DNA of 64,000 nucleotides from Psilocybe azurescens (taxonomy: Eukaryota > Basidiomycota > Agaricomycetes > Agaricales > Agrocybaceae). The notes beneath the pieces were generated by a model. That model was not told where the DNA came from. It did not search any database and saw only the letters and a program-made list of their open reading frames with translations. Both the position numbers and the translations under genes were made by a program. The stretch spans positions 186,001-250,000 of the forward strand of contig JAJIRX010000492.1 in assembly GCA_023853785.1 (NCBI GenBank), given 5' to 3'. Below, one piece after another: positions 37,753 to 48,324 of this stretch. How positions within the stretch are numbered: position 1 is the first letter of the stretch; the number at the start of each line of letters is the position of its first letter.

Positions 37753-40380
37753 TCAACCTGCAGTTACGATATCCTTAAGTTTCCCGAAATTAGGGGTACC
37801 AAGGCCTGTCACTAATCATCATCGTAAGTCACTGCGGTTTCGGGATGTTCCATAACCCAAGACGAAGAATGCATTTACCTGGATCCCATCCCTTCGTCGC
37901 CTGTAAGAAGTATGTAGATCAACAAGGAAGTTCTTTTAGCCAGATACTTCATGAATCTCACGCACATTAAAACCAAGTGTCCAACACCCTGGATTATGCC
38001 CAGCAGTTATATCGTTAAAACCAGCTACACCGCGAGAGTACAACAACGGGTTCAAAAACCCCAAAGGTTGTTGCCGAGCTTTAAACCGAGCGTCGTTGAG
38101 CATCGCTACAAACCCTGCAAATACAGGGGTGGCCGCAGAGGTACCCCCGATCAAACGCGCTCTTCCAAATTGGAAAGTACGGAGGTTGTCAGATTGTGCA
38201 GAAACATCAGGATACGCCTATGAGTATAGTTCGTGAGCGTTCAAGTCTATACCATGAACCATGAATGACATTGCGACATACCCGTCCTTTTCTGATAGTG
38301 AATTAGCATGAATACCTTGCGTTGGTTCAATAGACAAAAGACGTACGGATTGAAGAGACCCTGGTACGTTCCGTTCGGTAATCTTTTGAGATATTCCGTT
38401 ACGGCGTCATCCTGATAAGAAGGTCGACTGAACTATGTTGATTGGAGATATCAAACACCAATCATGCCTTCCGATTCTAAAGAGTACGCACATAATCGCT
38501 GAAACCCCCACCAGAATACCAAGTAGACACGGCTACCTCGGGAATCAATGATGTGCCTCCGACAGCAGTGACACTTGATATGAAAGGTGTGTTAGCTGAT
38601 AATTAGCATGTTGGTAAAATGTACTACTCACAAAGGACACCTAGAAGGTAACACACAAGGTCGTTAGCAGTATTAGTTGTTTGTTCCAAGGGCATAGCTA
38701 TTGACGTACCCCGCTGGAAATGAAGGCAAAAATTTCGTAGTATTCTTCCCGTCATTCGAGATGCATGTGGTTGGATAGCTGGGGTTCCAAATCCCATCGC
38801 CTACACCAGTGTCACCAGAGGAGAACAGCAACGACACACCTCGAGCACCCAATTGCGCAAATTCAGCACAGATACGTCTCGCGTAGCTTTCTGGGACTGG
38901 GTTGGTATTTAAGTATCCTAGTCTTCATGAGCAATGATGATTATCGTTGATTTATGTACCTGTCTGCTCGTCATCGCCGTAGCTGGTCGAGATGGTCAAT
39001 GGTAGCTTGTCTTGCTTTAGTACGAAGTCGAGCCAATCTCCATAAGGCCTATGAGTTCGGTTAATAATAAGACGAGACGAGCTGGACAGTGATACCGAGA
39101 CTTACTCGTTCGTATTTTGTTTGGTTTTGATATCGGGATTGAACGGAGGGCGACCGGCAGTGGAATAGAAAGTGGCCTGCTCAAGTCTAAGTATGTAGTT
39201 TCGAATGTTTGAGTGGACACTTAGACATACTGGAATGGGATGAGAGATACCAAATGCAAATTGTACGTCTAAATTGGCCTCAGATCCCGCCTGCCATGCA
39301 GTCTGGCTGTTGATTCCGCCTAAGAAAACCAACGCCTTGTAAATCAACTGTGTGTAGAAAGAGCTCTTGTCCCTCACCAGCAACGGATACAAACGTGAAC
39401 GAAGAATTAAGTGCATCCGGTCGTTGCTCGGCATAAAACGATTGTAAGTCCTGAATGTTTGCATACTCTTCCTGGAGTAAATTAGATTTTGATTAGATCT
39501 TGTCGGGAGTGAACTGGAACGAACTAAATATCCTGTGACAGCAATGGAATTGTTCGGATTATCTGAGGGGACATACCCTACAGCGTTATACAACTGCAGA
39601 AGGCATGGAATCGTGATGGTAGAATTACAGCCAGCATCGACGGTGATATTTGACGCCGCGTCCGCGACAATTCGCTCTGGTGCTGAATCCGCCACCGATG
39701 GCTTCACTGGTGCTTCTTTGATGTCAAAAATAGTGGATTTATGAGTCTGCACTCTGCCGAAAGCAGTTGTCGGCTGGATGACATCGACATGACGGTGAAG
39801 GCTAGCTGGCAACTTGTATCTTGTGGTCCGTACCAATTTATCGCCACTGCCGACGTGCTCCCATACGTGGTACGTCTATTTTAGTCCATTAGTTAGTACA
39901 AAGGCATGAATCCGATGCGAAAAGATTGAAATTTGAACATACCGTATCGAGCATTTTCTCAATGGTTTTGACCGGCAGCGTCATTCTGATCCAATCTTTA
40001 GTAGGCGAGCGAGTAACATTCTTTTCGCCGACGTTGAAGTTGGCAAGCCATGTAGTGACTGAATCCAAACTTTCCGCATGAGGTGAAACGAGTTCTTCCA
40101 CTTCTTCCCTGGACAAATGTTGGCCATACCGTTTGTGGTCGGGATCGCTCACCTCATAGAGACGTTTTTCCAGGATCGGGAAGTCGGACTGAGGAAGGCC
40201 AATGCGGAGAGTAATGGGATAGTCCGGGGAAGGTTTGCTGTGCCTTACCCAGCCTCGAGGATGCAGTATTTCTTCCTTGATCGTGTAGTCCCTTTGATCG
40301 AAAACAGCAGCAAGGATGCATGGGGATACAAATGAGGAAAGCACAAGGCGTGTACAGAGAGCGCGTACTTTGACGAGCAT
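37753..40380 (-). CDS. Sedolisin family serine peptidase (S53, tripeptidyl-peptidase-like), 14 exons
   Basis: Exons: 40380-39943, 39875-39525, 39471-39378, 39319-39231, 39176-39106, 39048-38960, 38896-38710, 38640-38632, 38573-38492, 38432-38347, 38291-38282, 38217-37966, 37900-37879 and 37811-37753. Every phase fits, 612 residues. A signal peptide ([20 protein letters not shown]) is followed by the pro-kumamolisin activation domain ([47 protein letters not shown]). The catalytic domain has [10 protein letters not shown] (Glu and Asp of the triad), [10 protein letters not shown] (oxyanion Asp), [13 protein letters not shown] (nucleophile Ser) and a C-terminal calcium site ([25 protein letters not shown]). 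It would be secreted, activated at acid pH, and remove tripeptides from extracellular proteins. Exons 8 and 11 are only 9 and 10 nt. The gene looks fully functional. Confidence 0.92.
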
Positions 40381-41415
40381 CGGAAGGCGTCGAAATACCA
40401 GAAGCTAGGCATGCTTTATGTACCAACATGCTAGCGTCATCCCTGGCCTAGTCAGGTCTAGTCGGACGTGCTCTCGGTGGCCACAATTGTTTGGAGTAAT
40501 GGACATTGAACGGACTGGCACGATATCAAGAGACGAGAATGCTATCAGCGTCACGCCTGTCCTAATCAGACTAAATGATGAATACGTGGAGCTTCATTTG
40601 AACATGTTTTAGCTTTAGCAAGAGGAGAAAACTAAAAGGAAACAGGTCTACGAAAGTTTACGTTGACAGTTGGTTCAACGCTATTAGGCCGAATTGCCGG
40701 TCGAAAACATCACGTGAACTAAAGAGGTAGGGGTCAGCAACTTGCTTTCGAGCATTGAGGACTATTTGCAGGAGGTAATTCATACTACAAATAAAACGAA
40801 TAAATAAGGAATATGTAGGACGAAGTAAATTTTGTAACCCCTGGGCTCATAGGGGTCCCTGTGGAGAAAGAAACAAAAATCATGATTCTTTCATGCATTT
40901 TCAGGACCGCCATCACTAAAAAGCAAGCAAAAGCACAGCATCCTACAGATGTAGTGGATCACGATCCAATCCTACATCCTCGTCATCTTGAGAGGGCTTG
41001 CAGACAATTGTCGTCTCGAGGAATTCATCGTGATCACTAATCAGTTGATTCCAGTAGGCATGACCCACACATCCTCCTTCCAGAATTTGGTTCGTAGATT
41101 ATTCTGATCCGGTAAAGTGCCTGGTTCACTTAAAAGACACTACAGAGAGAAAGAAAGAGATGTCAGCTTAAGCTACGAGAAACCTCTCCAGTCTTATAAT
41201 TATGGTCGGCAATTGGGAGTTCACAACGGAAGGAGTGTGGCATTGATTGTAGGTACGCACCCAATAACTGTACCAGCCCCGAGGGCTACTCCCAACGAGA
41301 TCTTAGCGACTAACACCTAGTTTCTGCATTGTGATTGTGAAATGATTAGCTCTGGTGTCGGCTGACCAGGAGGTAGCGGAAATACATAGTAGATCCGACT
41401 GGATAAACCAGATAA
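40381..41415. other. Intergenic flank of the transposon, no gene seen
   Basis: This is the 5' side of the sedolisin gene and the left flank of the Harbinger insertion. No supported open frame is seen. Confidence 0.45.
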
Positions 41416-41418
41416 TAA

Positions 41419-41500
41419 GGGCCTGTTCGGCTGCACCATCTGGCGGATGGTAACTATGCACGATCTTCTTATTTAGTAACTCGCGACTTGATTAGATAAT
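41419..41500 (+). repeat. Left terminal inverted repeat of the Harbinger element
   Basis: 82 bp, matches the complement of 44100-44181 except at four positions. The outer TAA (41416-41418) is the target-site duplication. Confidence 0.93.
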
Positions 41501-41598
41501 GTGACTGATTTGTGACCACGCGCGCGGAATGTAGAGATTTTGTGTCTTATCTTTTATTACATCGTATTTCTGGCTTTTTTCTGTATCTCTTCTTCTCC

Positions 41599-42684
41599 AT
41601 GCCACCCAAACTCTCTGGGGAGCGTGCTTACTGGTCAAAGGCCGATGAAACCAGGCTTTTAGAATTCCTAAATGATCACAAAAGCGAAGCAGGAGATGGA
41701 ATGAACTTTAAAGCCCCTACCTGGGTTACTGCTGCTGCATATGTTAATCAGGCTGCATTTCGAGGGGCATTGAAGACCCCAAACTCCTGTAAAGCAAAGT
41801 ATAGGGCAGTGAGTGTATTATGGCTTGTTTTTTGTATTTTTTTTTCTGATTAATTGCAGTTGAAAACTGTGTATGAAATTGTCAATGCCCTTCGCAACAA
41901 TTCTGGATGGTCATGGGATGATGAGAAGGGTGCAGATATTAGTCCTGAGAAAAAGGGTGTTTGGGATGACTATGTCTTAGCCCATCCCTTGGCTTCTCCA
42001 TTCCGCAACTGTGGCTGGATCCATCTCGCTATTTTTGACCTTTTTGGAAGCAAGATCACAAAGGGGACCCATGTCTTTCATGCCTCTCAAGGTGTCACTT
42101 CGGAGGAGAGGGCTTTACCACCACCATCAGCTCGAGAGTCTAGCCCACCCTGGCCTGAAAACCTTAGGGACTCTGATGATACTCAGGTTGGCCCTGAGGA
42201 TGGAGATGAGGAGGAGGAGGAGGAAACTCAGGTATGTGCTACTGCATTTGTGCTTGCAAAAATTACTCAAAAAGCAATAGGACCTTTCTTTACCTCCTTC
42301 TCTACCTCCTTCTCTACCTCCTTCTCGTTGTAAGCGAGCTGCCAGCCTAACACCTCTACCTGCCAGTACAAGTAGCAAAAAAATCGTATGTCATCAGGAG
42401 CAAAGGCTATAGGAGATCTCAACACAACATTTGAACGCATGACCACTGTACTTGAAAATGCCTTTCCCAAGTCAACTCTTCAGCCTTCTCCAGTCCGTAA
42501 ACAGACAGCAATCAAAATGGCATTAGAACAGGAGAAGGATTGGTTGGATAAGCATCAAATGGCCCGTCTTCTGGGTATTTTTGCAACTGAGCCATTTGCT
42601 GCAGAATCCTACCAGCTCTTAGGAGATGATGACGAGCTTCGTAAGGAATGGGTTTCTCTTCGAATACCAAATGTAGATAAATAA
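41599..42684 (+). CDS. Harbinger-associated SANT/Myb-like DNA-binding protein, 3 exons, one frame disruption
   Basis: Exons 41599-41808, 41860-42231 and 42281-42684. The N-terminus WSKADETRLLEFLNDHKSEAGDG followed by FKAPTWVTAAAYVNQ, NSCKAKYRAL and TVYEIVNALRNNSGWSWDDE is the SANT/Myb-like module (PF12776 type) of the second Harbinger protein, which helps transposase bind the ends and enter the nucleus. Next come HPLASPFRNCGW and THVFHASQG, an acidic stretch, a PPSL tandem repeat, and a C-terminal MSSGAKAIGDLN...MARLLGIFATEPFAAE domain. The A run 42377-42383 is one base short for the exon 3 frame; adding one base makes 404 nt of exon 3 fit the downstream frame. About 328 residues. Confidence 0.75.
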
Positions 42685-42695
42685 ATACAGTCTAA

Positions 42696-44038
42696 TTACT
42701 CAAATACATGTCCTTCTCCTCGTTCATAAAGAATTTGTTGGTAGCTAGTCCACATATCCTCAGCTATTTTATCCCTTTTTGCTTTTGCACGTGCTCTCTG
42801 TGCTGCATCAGGAGGTGCATGGGCAAGTGTTCCAAAGTCGTGTTTAGCAGGAATATTTCCCGGATTGTTATCACAATGATTTTGAATATTGTGTTGTTCT
42901 TGTGAATCATGTTTGAGAATAAAGTTGTGTGTTGCTGCAGTTGCTGGTGGAATACGGGCTTGAATATCCATGCCATATTCAGGTGCAGATGAGAGAATAG
43001 AGAATCTCTCTTTGAGAGCACCAAATACACGCTCAACAATATTACGTGCTTGTGCATGTCGTGAAATTATAGAGCTCTTGAGGGTTTGCAGGCCTAAAAT
43101 TAACTGGTCAGTATTCAAGATGAAATAAACAAAATATGGATAAATACCGAACAGAAGCTCTTCCCCATTCTGCAAGATGATAGCGAGTGCCACGATATGG
43201 GACAAGAAGATGATCACATACACCAAAACCCGCATCAGCTAAATAAAAATTTCCATCTGGAATTTTTAAATCAGTTGCACGGGCATTGTGATAGAGTGTA
43301 GCATCTGCTACTGATCCTTCCCATCCACTAAGAATGTACTGGAATCTGAAGTCAAATGAACAACATGCCAGAGTATTCTGTGAAACAAATCCTTTGCGAT
43401 TGTGTGAAGCATCCCGCTCAGCTGCAGATGGGCAGCAGCTAATGTGGCTACCATCCATTGCACCAATGGCATCCTTGAAAAAGGATAGAACTTTGGATTG
43501 CTGATAATGTAAGATGGAGGAGGATCACCAACAGCTGGCAATTGGACATTGTCACTATAAAAAGGTGGTGATGATAATGCAAAAGGACTTCTTTGAAGTA
43601 TCTAAACATGCTATCAATATTTATCCCTTCTAATATAAATATGCTTACTTGGATATGGTCTCATTTGAATGCTGGAACCTCTCTCCAACATGACGAACAG
43701 AAAGTCCAGTGACTGCTGTGTAGAGAAAAATTGCAGTTTTCTCCCGCGAAAGATACATGTCATGAATCTTTTAGTCCAGCAAGATAGAGCTCATTGACAA
43801 GTGCCAGAAAAACATGCACACGCATTCCAAGGCAGTTCCGAATGCGATCAGGATGTCCATAAATCAGTTCTTCAACCCAGACAGCTCCTGTCAAAGCTGA
43901 GGTATGATAGTCTTGTTTCCAATACCATTGGCTAGCATAGAGGGATACAGAGAGGGCAGCACTCTGTAGCATAGATACTACAGTGCTTAAAACAAGTCTT
44001 TGGTGATATGTAAGGCCCCTCCGAGGCTGGGGAGGCAT
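42696..44038 (-). CDS. PIF/Harbinger DDE transposase, 3 exons, four 1-nt frame disruptions
   Basis: Exons 44038-43649, 43601-43148 and 43093-42696. The start MPPQPRRGLTYHQRLVLS leads into an N-terminal helix-rich part (FLALVNELYLAGL, EKTAIFLYTAVTGLSVRHVG, QHSNETIS). The catalytic DDE domain (PF13359 type) shows AIGAMDGSHI (first Asp), NRKGFVSQNTLACCSFDFRF, LSGWEGSVADATLY, YLADAGFGVCDHLLVPYRGTRY (second Asp) and ARNIVERVFGALKERFSIL (Glu). The frame is interrupted at the T run 43769-43772 (one extra), near the A runs 43581-43584 and 43475-43479 (one base short each) and once near 43062-43072 (one extra). With these four assumed the exon phases fit exactly. Either a slightly decayed copy or sequencing errors. 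Confidence 0.8.
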
Positions 44039-44099
44039 TGCAACAGCGTGTATAGATAGAGAGCAGATATTGATTTCGATGTCACTCAAAGTCACAGGT

Positions 44100-44181
44100 A
44101 TTATCTAATCAAGTCGCGAGATACTAAATAAGGAGATCGTGTATAGTTACCATCCGCGAGATGGTGCAGCCGAACAGGCCC
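44100..44181 (-). repeat. Right terminal inverted repeat of the Harbinger element
   Basis: 82 bp, inverted copy of the left end; outer TAA at 44182-44184. Confidence 0.93.
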
Positions 44182-44184
44182 TAA

Positions 44185-44378
44185 GCCCTTTGTAAAGATG
44201 TTGTGGGAAAGAACAAACTGGTTGACTACAGCAAAGAGTACCGGAAGCCTACGTCGAAGATTGGGGGTGAACGCTGTCGATATCCACCTCACGTGACTCC
44301 TCTTTCTCCTCACTCAACATTCGCCTTTTATCTTAAAGTAGACACAAACGGTTTTTATTATATTTTAAGTATATAAAT
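44185..44378. other. Short spacer between transposon and foldback structure
   Basis: Contains the right flank of the Harbinger element and an AT-rich stretch; no gene. Confidence 0.4.
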
Positions 44379-44567
44379 GGACTGTCTACGGTACAGTAGC
44401 GTGGCCGAGAACCGCATGGCTCCAGGTTTTTCTGAACTTAGCCGAGCTTTCCTATTAGTATTTCGTCGAGTGTGCATATGTGAGCTGCCTAAATACATAT
44501 GTTTTTGCACATCCCCCATGCACATCTTAATAGAATAACAATTTTTTGTGGGTATCCAGCATGTTTA

Positions 44568-44750
44568 TACTACATATAAATTGGTTTTGGAGTGCACAAT
44601 AGTCCCTGCAGGTTGTGCGCCAATTGAGTCACTTCCCTCAGGTGAGAGGAGTGTCACAGCCATGTGATTTGTGACAAGAGAACTCGAAAATCCGACACAG
44701 AGGATGACTGCGGAATGGGCATGAACTTCCAAGATACAAAAATATATCAA
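44568..44750. mobile_element. Nested 183-bp insertion in the left arm of the foldback element
   Basis: The inverted partner in the right arm reads straight through this point (…GCATGTTTA then TAGAAATTTATT), while the left arm has 183 extra bases. The insert has no coding capacity; no clear terminal repeats or target duplication longer than TA were seen. Confidence 0.6.
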
Positions 44751-45163
44751 TAGAAATTTATTATGATTGTCTACACAAATATATACGTTTTTAGAGTCGC
44801 CCAACGATGACTATGAAATGTGAGCGCAAACTATTGAAAATCCTGTGTACACTGCAATTTGCAAATAAAGCCAAGCAAAGTAAATGTGGCTGATCGCCGT
44901 ACTCTCGGGAAATGGGTGCTTGGATCAATTACAAGTCAACGTTTGAGAGGGTATCATTGAGAAAGTGTATTTAAAGGGTTTAGAATGCAATTTAATGCCA
45001 TATATAAAGTTACCTGCTTTATCACTCCCAGAGAACTTCCACATGCCCTGATAGTCGAGGGAGAGGATTAACAATCCAAGCTAAGTCTTTGCACAGACAA
45101 AAGCTGTACCTGTATTGGAGGCAAGAGATGGTCGGGGGTGTTTGTACAGATGATCGGCTATTA

Positions 45164-45438
45164 TGTTGAGTCATCCCCTGAGGATCAAGAAGATGCATTG
45201 TACTAAATGGCTCAACTTTCCACTGTAGTACTCTTGAAGATATATTTAGTTTGTTGTAGTCATTTGGGTCACCCTCACAACTCTCTTTATTACTATCCCC
45301 TTATCTTATGTAGACTAAGAACTCTTTATTATAGGGGAAAGTATACATACTTTCCCCAATACTTAGATATACCTCAGTCGCTTTATTCCTTTCTGACTGA
45401 GATAATATTTTATCTATTTAGGTCTAGATTTATCAACA
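45164..45438. mobile_element. Possible solo LTR (275 bp), low confidence
   Basis: The segment begins TGTTGA and ends TCAACA, the inverted TG...CA ends typical of LTRs, has an AT-rich interior with TATA-like words, and sits in the loop of the foldback element. The five bases on either side (TATTA and AAATT) do not match, so a target duplication is not shown. Inside lies a 24-base hairpin, 45334-45357 (GGGGAAAGTAT and its complement). Confidence 0.35.
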
Positions 45439-45810
45439 AAATTTGACTTGTAATTAATTCAAGTACCCATTTCGAGAGTACACGCTTAACGCGGTCAGCC
45501 ACATTTATGTTGCTTGGCTTTATTTGCAAATTGCAGTGCACACAGGACTTTTCAATAGTTTGCGCTCACATTTCATAGTCATCGTTGGGCGACTCTAAAA
45601 ACGTATATAATTGTGCAGAGAATCGTAATAAATTTCTACTAAACATGCTGGATACTCACAGAAAATTGTTATTCTATTAAGATGTGCATGGGGGATGTGC
45701 AAAAACATATGTATTTAGGCAGCTTACATCTGCACTCGACGAAATAGGAAAGCTCGGCTAAGTTCAGAAAAAGTTGGAGCCATGCGGTTCTCGGCCACCG
45801 TAGTACAGGC

Positions 45811-45841
45811 CACCTCAGTCCAAATATTTGTGACTGAGGTG
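45811..45841. repeat. 31-base inverted repeat at the outer right end of the foldback element
   Basis: CACCTCAGTC (45811-45820) and GACTGAGGTG (45832-45841) are perfect complements; the 11-base spacer CAAATATTTGT is itself palindromic. Confidence 0.8.
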
Positions 45842-47167
45842 AGCCACATCCCTTTACTTAGAGCCTCACACTTACTTACTTGTACCTTAGCGTGTGCATC
45901 GTCACACTATTCTTAGATTATAGATTAGGATTTCTACAAACGCGACTATGGTTACCAACATCTACGAATGATTGTAGATATGAAGAGAACAGTGAGCCCA
46001 GAATCGAGTTTCAAGTGAGAAAGAGCGTACATAAATTGCAAGGGCAGTGCTCTCATGCATGATCGCGAGGGTATTTGCCCTGATCGGCGCGAGCAGGATG
46101 ATGGCGATGATTGTAACGAGGAAGATGAATTTGGAGCCGAAACTGAAATCATAATTAAATTAGTGTTGCATTTGAAATAGACACAGCTTTGGGTTGTATT
46201 GCAGTGCAACTTCGACTGGCCTTAACAGTAGCCTCGGACGGCTTTCGCGCTCCGCTAGAAGCTGTCCAATGACAAATAAAGGAGTAACCAGTGCGGCTAC
46301 TAGACGCCCACTAGGTCATCAGTGGCCGACAGCAACTGTCGTATGAATGTCGGTTATGATGATGTACCAAGAAAGCAAATTCGCTGGGGAATATCAACGC
46401 TCCTCCGACTCGGACTCGGACGTTGTTGAGGTTTTTCAATTACCCAAATTAATTCGAGATATAATTAGACGCCGGCGTGCATCGGAGCGGAGCAATCTGT
46501 TGGTCACCTTGGTAAACCATCTCAAGAGTACTCGAAGATCGCTACTCCGTTACTTGAAAGATCACATTGAAGGCAGGGATGATATGATGGAACGAGCAGC
46601 CCTCAGATGGATTCACAGGCACGTTCTCAAAATCTTCCCTCGTTGTCTAGAGAAAAATGTAAACAGAGAATTTTTGGTCATCTGGGCTTTTTACATGCAT
46701 ACTTCAACTTTTCCGACCCAGTGCATAATTGGACTATACTCGGGGCCAGTATAATAATTATAAGCATTGTGATAGCAACAAACGGCGAATTTAAGCCATA
46801 CGACGGCGGTCAGCGCCCACAGATATTAAGTACTCGAGTATAACGCTCTATCATAAAAGGAAAAATTTGTGCCTAAGTACTGGTGGACACAATCTGATTC
46901 CCCAAGAATAAGCCGTTCACCCAGTAGACAGTCGCACCTCAGATTCATGTCAGGAATAGTGATCCGGACTGATAGAACGGCTGCTATTAAATCATTGGTC
47001 TTGTATGAGAAGAAATGCAGTCGTCTTGACTCCTGATCGAGGTCCAAACTCTGGCAATTCCCTTAGACGCTTTAGTGCTATGTAACGGCTCTACTATAGC
47101 AGAAGCCTAACTAATTGCCCTCTTACTAAACCTCAGCACCTTCCGAGTTGTTGGAATCACCCTTCGC
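45842..47167. other. Intergenic with one hypothetical open frame
   Basis: Apart from the open frame listed at 46347-46754 nothing convincing is seen. This is the promoter region of the membrane protein at 47168. Confidence 0.4.
46347..46754 (+). CDS. Hypothetical protein, low confidence
   Basis: 135-residue frame from an ATG. It contains an acidic SSDSDSDVVEVF stretch followed by a basic, helix-prone segment (LIRDIIRRRRASERSNLLVTL, STRRSLLRYLKDH) and no recognised domain. Splitting of the reading frame near 46640 between two open frames leaves the C-terminus uncertain. It could be a remnant. Confidence 0.25.
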   Translation: MSVMMMYQESKFAGEYQRSSDSDSDVVEVFQLPKLIRDIIRRRRASERSNLLVTLVNHLKSTRRSLLRYLKDHIEGRDDMMERAALRWIHRHVLKIFPRCLEKNVNREFLVIWAFYMHTSTFPTQCIIGLYSGPV

Positions 47168-48115
47168 ATGTCTGAAGTTGAAAAATTCGACGACCGCGAC
47201 CCCAATGCCTCGTACGTGGGTAGTGATTGGAACCGAGGAGGCATAGGGGAAGAGTACCTACAAACAACGACATGGGTTCGCAACGCCACCGACGCGCCGA
47301 CTGCGACGTTCAAATTCAATGGCAGGTATCTATTCACCTGGTTACATTTTCAAGGATGTCGGTGGATTTATGCTAAAGATGACATTGATATAGGCACCAG
47401 CGTTAGTGTATTTGGCACTCTCGATAGTGCGGATAAAATGCGTGGCATTCCCATCTCTTCGTACAGTGTGGACAATGAGGCTCCAATAGTCTATATGGGG
47501 CCCATACCAGACGTTTTCCAGTACAAGCAGCTATTTTTTCAGTCAAATACGTTATCACCGGGTTCGCACACTCTACTCATCACAGTGCTGTCGAATGCGA
47601 GCTACTACGTCGATTTTTTTACCGTTTCTCCCAACCCTGCTATAGTGCCCATCTCAAGGTCTTCCTCCATCTTCATATCCTCCTCCTCTAGTTCCTACCC
47701 AACTTTGCAATCAACTCATTCCTCCTCATTCTTATTTTCATCTTCCTCGTCTTCTTTCTCTTTATTTCTGACCTCTTCTTCTTCATTAGCCTCCGCAGCG
47801 ACACAGACATTCTCCAGCTCAAGCTCAAGCTCAAGCGCTGCTGAAGTACCTGGCGTATTACAATCTTCCCACTCATCCGGCATCTCTCGCGTAGGAGCGG
47901 CCATAGGCGGGGCATTAGGCGGCCTTGCAGTCCTTATCCTGGTTGTCATCGCAGTGATGATATCCGTGCGAAAGGATAGGTGGAGAGCAAGAAAGAATCA
48001 ATTACCTTTATCAGAACTACCTAATCAGAATCAAAACAAGAGTCAGAATCCGGGCCCGCATATCCAAAGCTGTGTGTTTCTGCCCTTTTTCGTCCACAAG
48101 TTTTCTTCCTGCTAA
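47168..48115 (+). CDS. Single-pass membrane protein with galactose-binding-like ectodomain and Ser-rich stalk
   Basis: The start is the ATG of MSEVEKFDDRDPNASYVGS. The first ~150 residues (GSDWNRGGIGEEYLQTTTW, ATFKFNG…SVSVFGTLDSA, FFQSNTLSPGSHTLLITVLS, YYVDFFTVSPN) resemble the ectodomain repeated in many basidiomycete transmembrane proteins. A Ser stalk (~60% Ser, residues 160-235), a transmembrane helix (GAAIGGALGGLAVLILVVIA, about residues 242-265) and a basic stop-transfer RKDRWRARK follow, so N-out, C-in topology is expected. The stretch 47322-47400 appears to be an in-frame intron that interrupts the FNG...VSVFG beta strand. The C-terminus probably continues in a further exon up to about 48324 (S/T/P-rich frame after 48150) instead of stopping at 48115. 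No signal peptide is visible, so a 5' exon may be missing. Confidence 0.6.
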   Translation: MSEVEKFDDRDPNASYVGSDWNRGGIGEEYLQTTTWVRNATDAPTATFKFNGRYLFTWLHFQGCRWIYAKDDIDIGTSVSVFGTLDSADKMRGIPISSYSVDNEAPIVYMGPIPDVFQYKQLFFQSNTLSPGSHTLLITVLSNASYYVDFFTVSPNPAIVPISRSSSIFISSSSSSYPTLQSTHSSSFLFSSSSSSFSLFLTSSSSLASAATQTFSSSSSSSSAAEVPGVLQSSHSSGISRVGAAIGGALGGLAVLILVVIAVMISVRKDRWRARKNQLPLSELPNQNQNKSQNPGPHIQSCVFLPFFVHKFSSC

Positions 48116-48324
48116 TCCAACTTACTATTATTTTGCTCATCATCATTAGTATGGGTCAAGGTCCCCCTTCTACTTCCCAGATTTCGCCTTTCATCACCTC
48201 AAATCTCCGGTATGGCCCCACCTCAGGAGCTAGTCCCAGAGAGACGACTGGAAACCCCATAGCTTTGAACACACCGCCGATGAGAAACGACTTTGTCCCA
48301 ACTTCCAAACTACGACTGCCATAG

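Larger units (their letters stand above)
41419..44181. mobile_element. PIF/Harbinger DNA transposon, full length with two convergent genes
   Basis: The element is 2763 bp. Its ends are inverted repeats 41419-41500 and 44100-44181, 82 bp with four mismatches, starting GGGCCTGTTCGGCTGCACCA. The element is flanked by the 3-bp target duplication TAA (41416-41418 and 44182-44184), as expected for PIF/Harbinger. Inside are a plus-strand SANT/Myb-like gene and a minus-strand DDE nuclease gene that converge with only 11 bases between their stops. Both coding regions contain single-base homopolymer indels, so activity is uncertain, but the near-identical ends suggest a fairly recent insertion. Confidence 0.93.
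44379..45821. mobile_element. Foldback-type element: long inverted repeat with nested insertions
   Basis: The left arm (44379-44567 plus 44751-44950) is an inverted copy of the right arm (45446-45821) over about 375 bases. Matching blocks include GTGGCCGAGAACCGCATGG, TACATATGTTTTTGCACATC and CAACGATGACTATGAAATG, with roughly 90% identity by eye. Ends read GGACTG on both sides. The left arm is interrupted by a 183-base insertion absent from the right arm. The central 0.5 kb contains a possible solo LTR. No transposase gene is present, so it would be non-autonomous. Confidence 0.75.
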
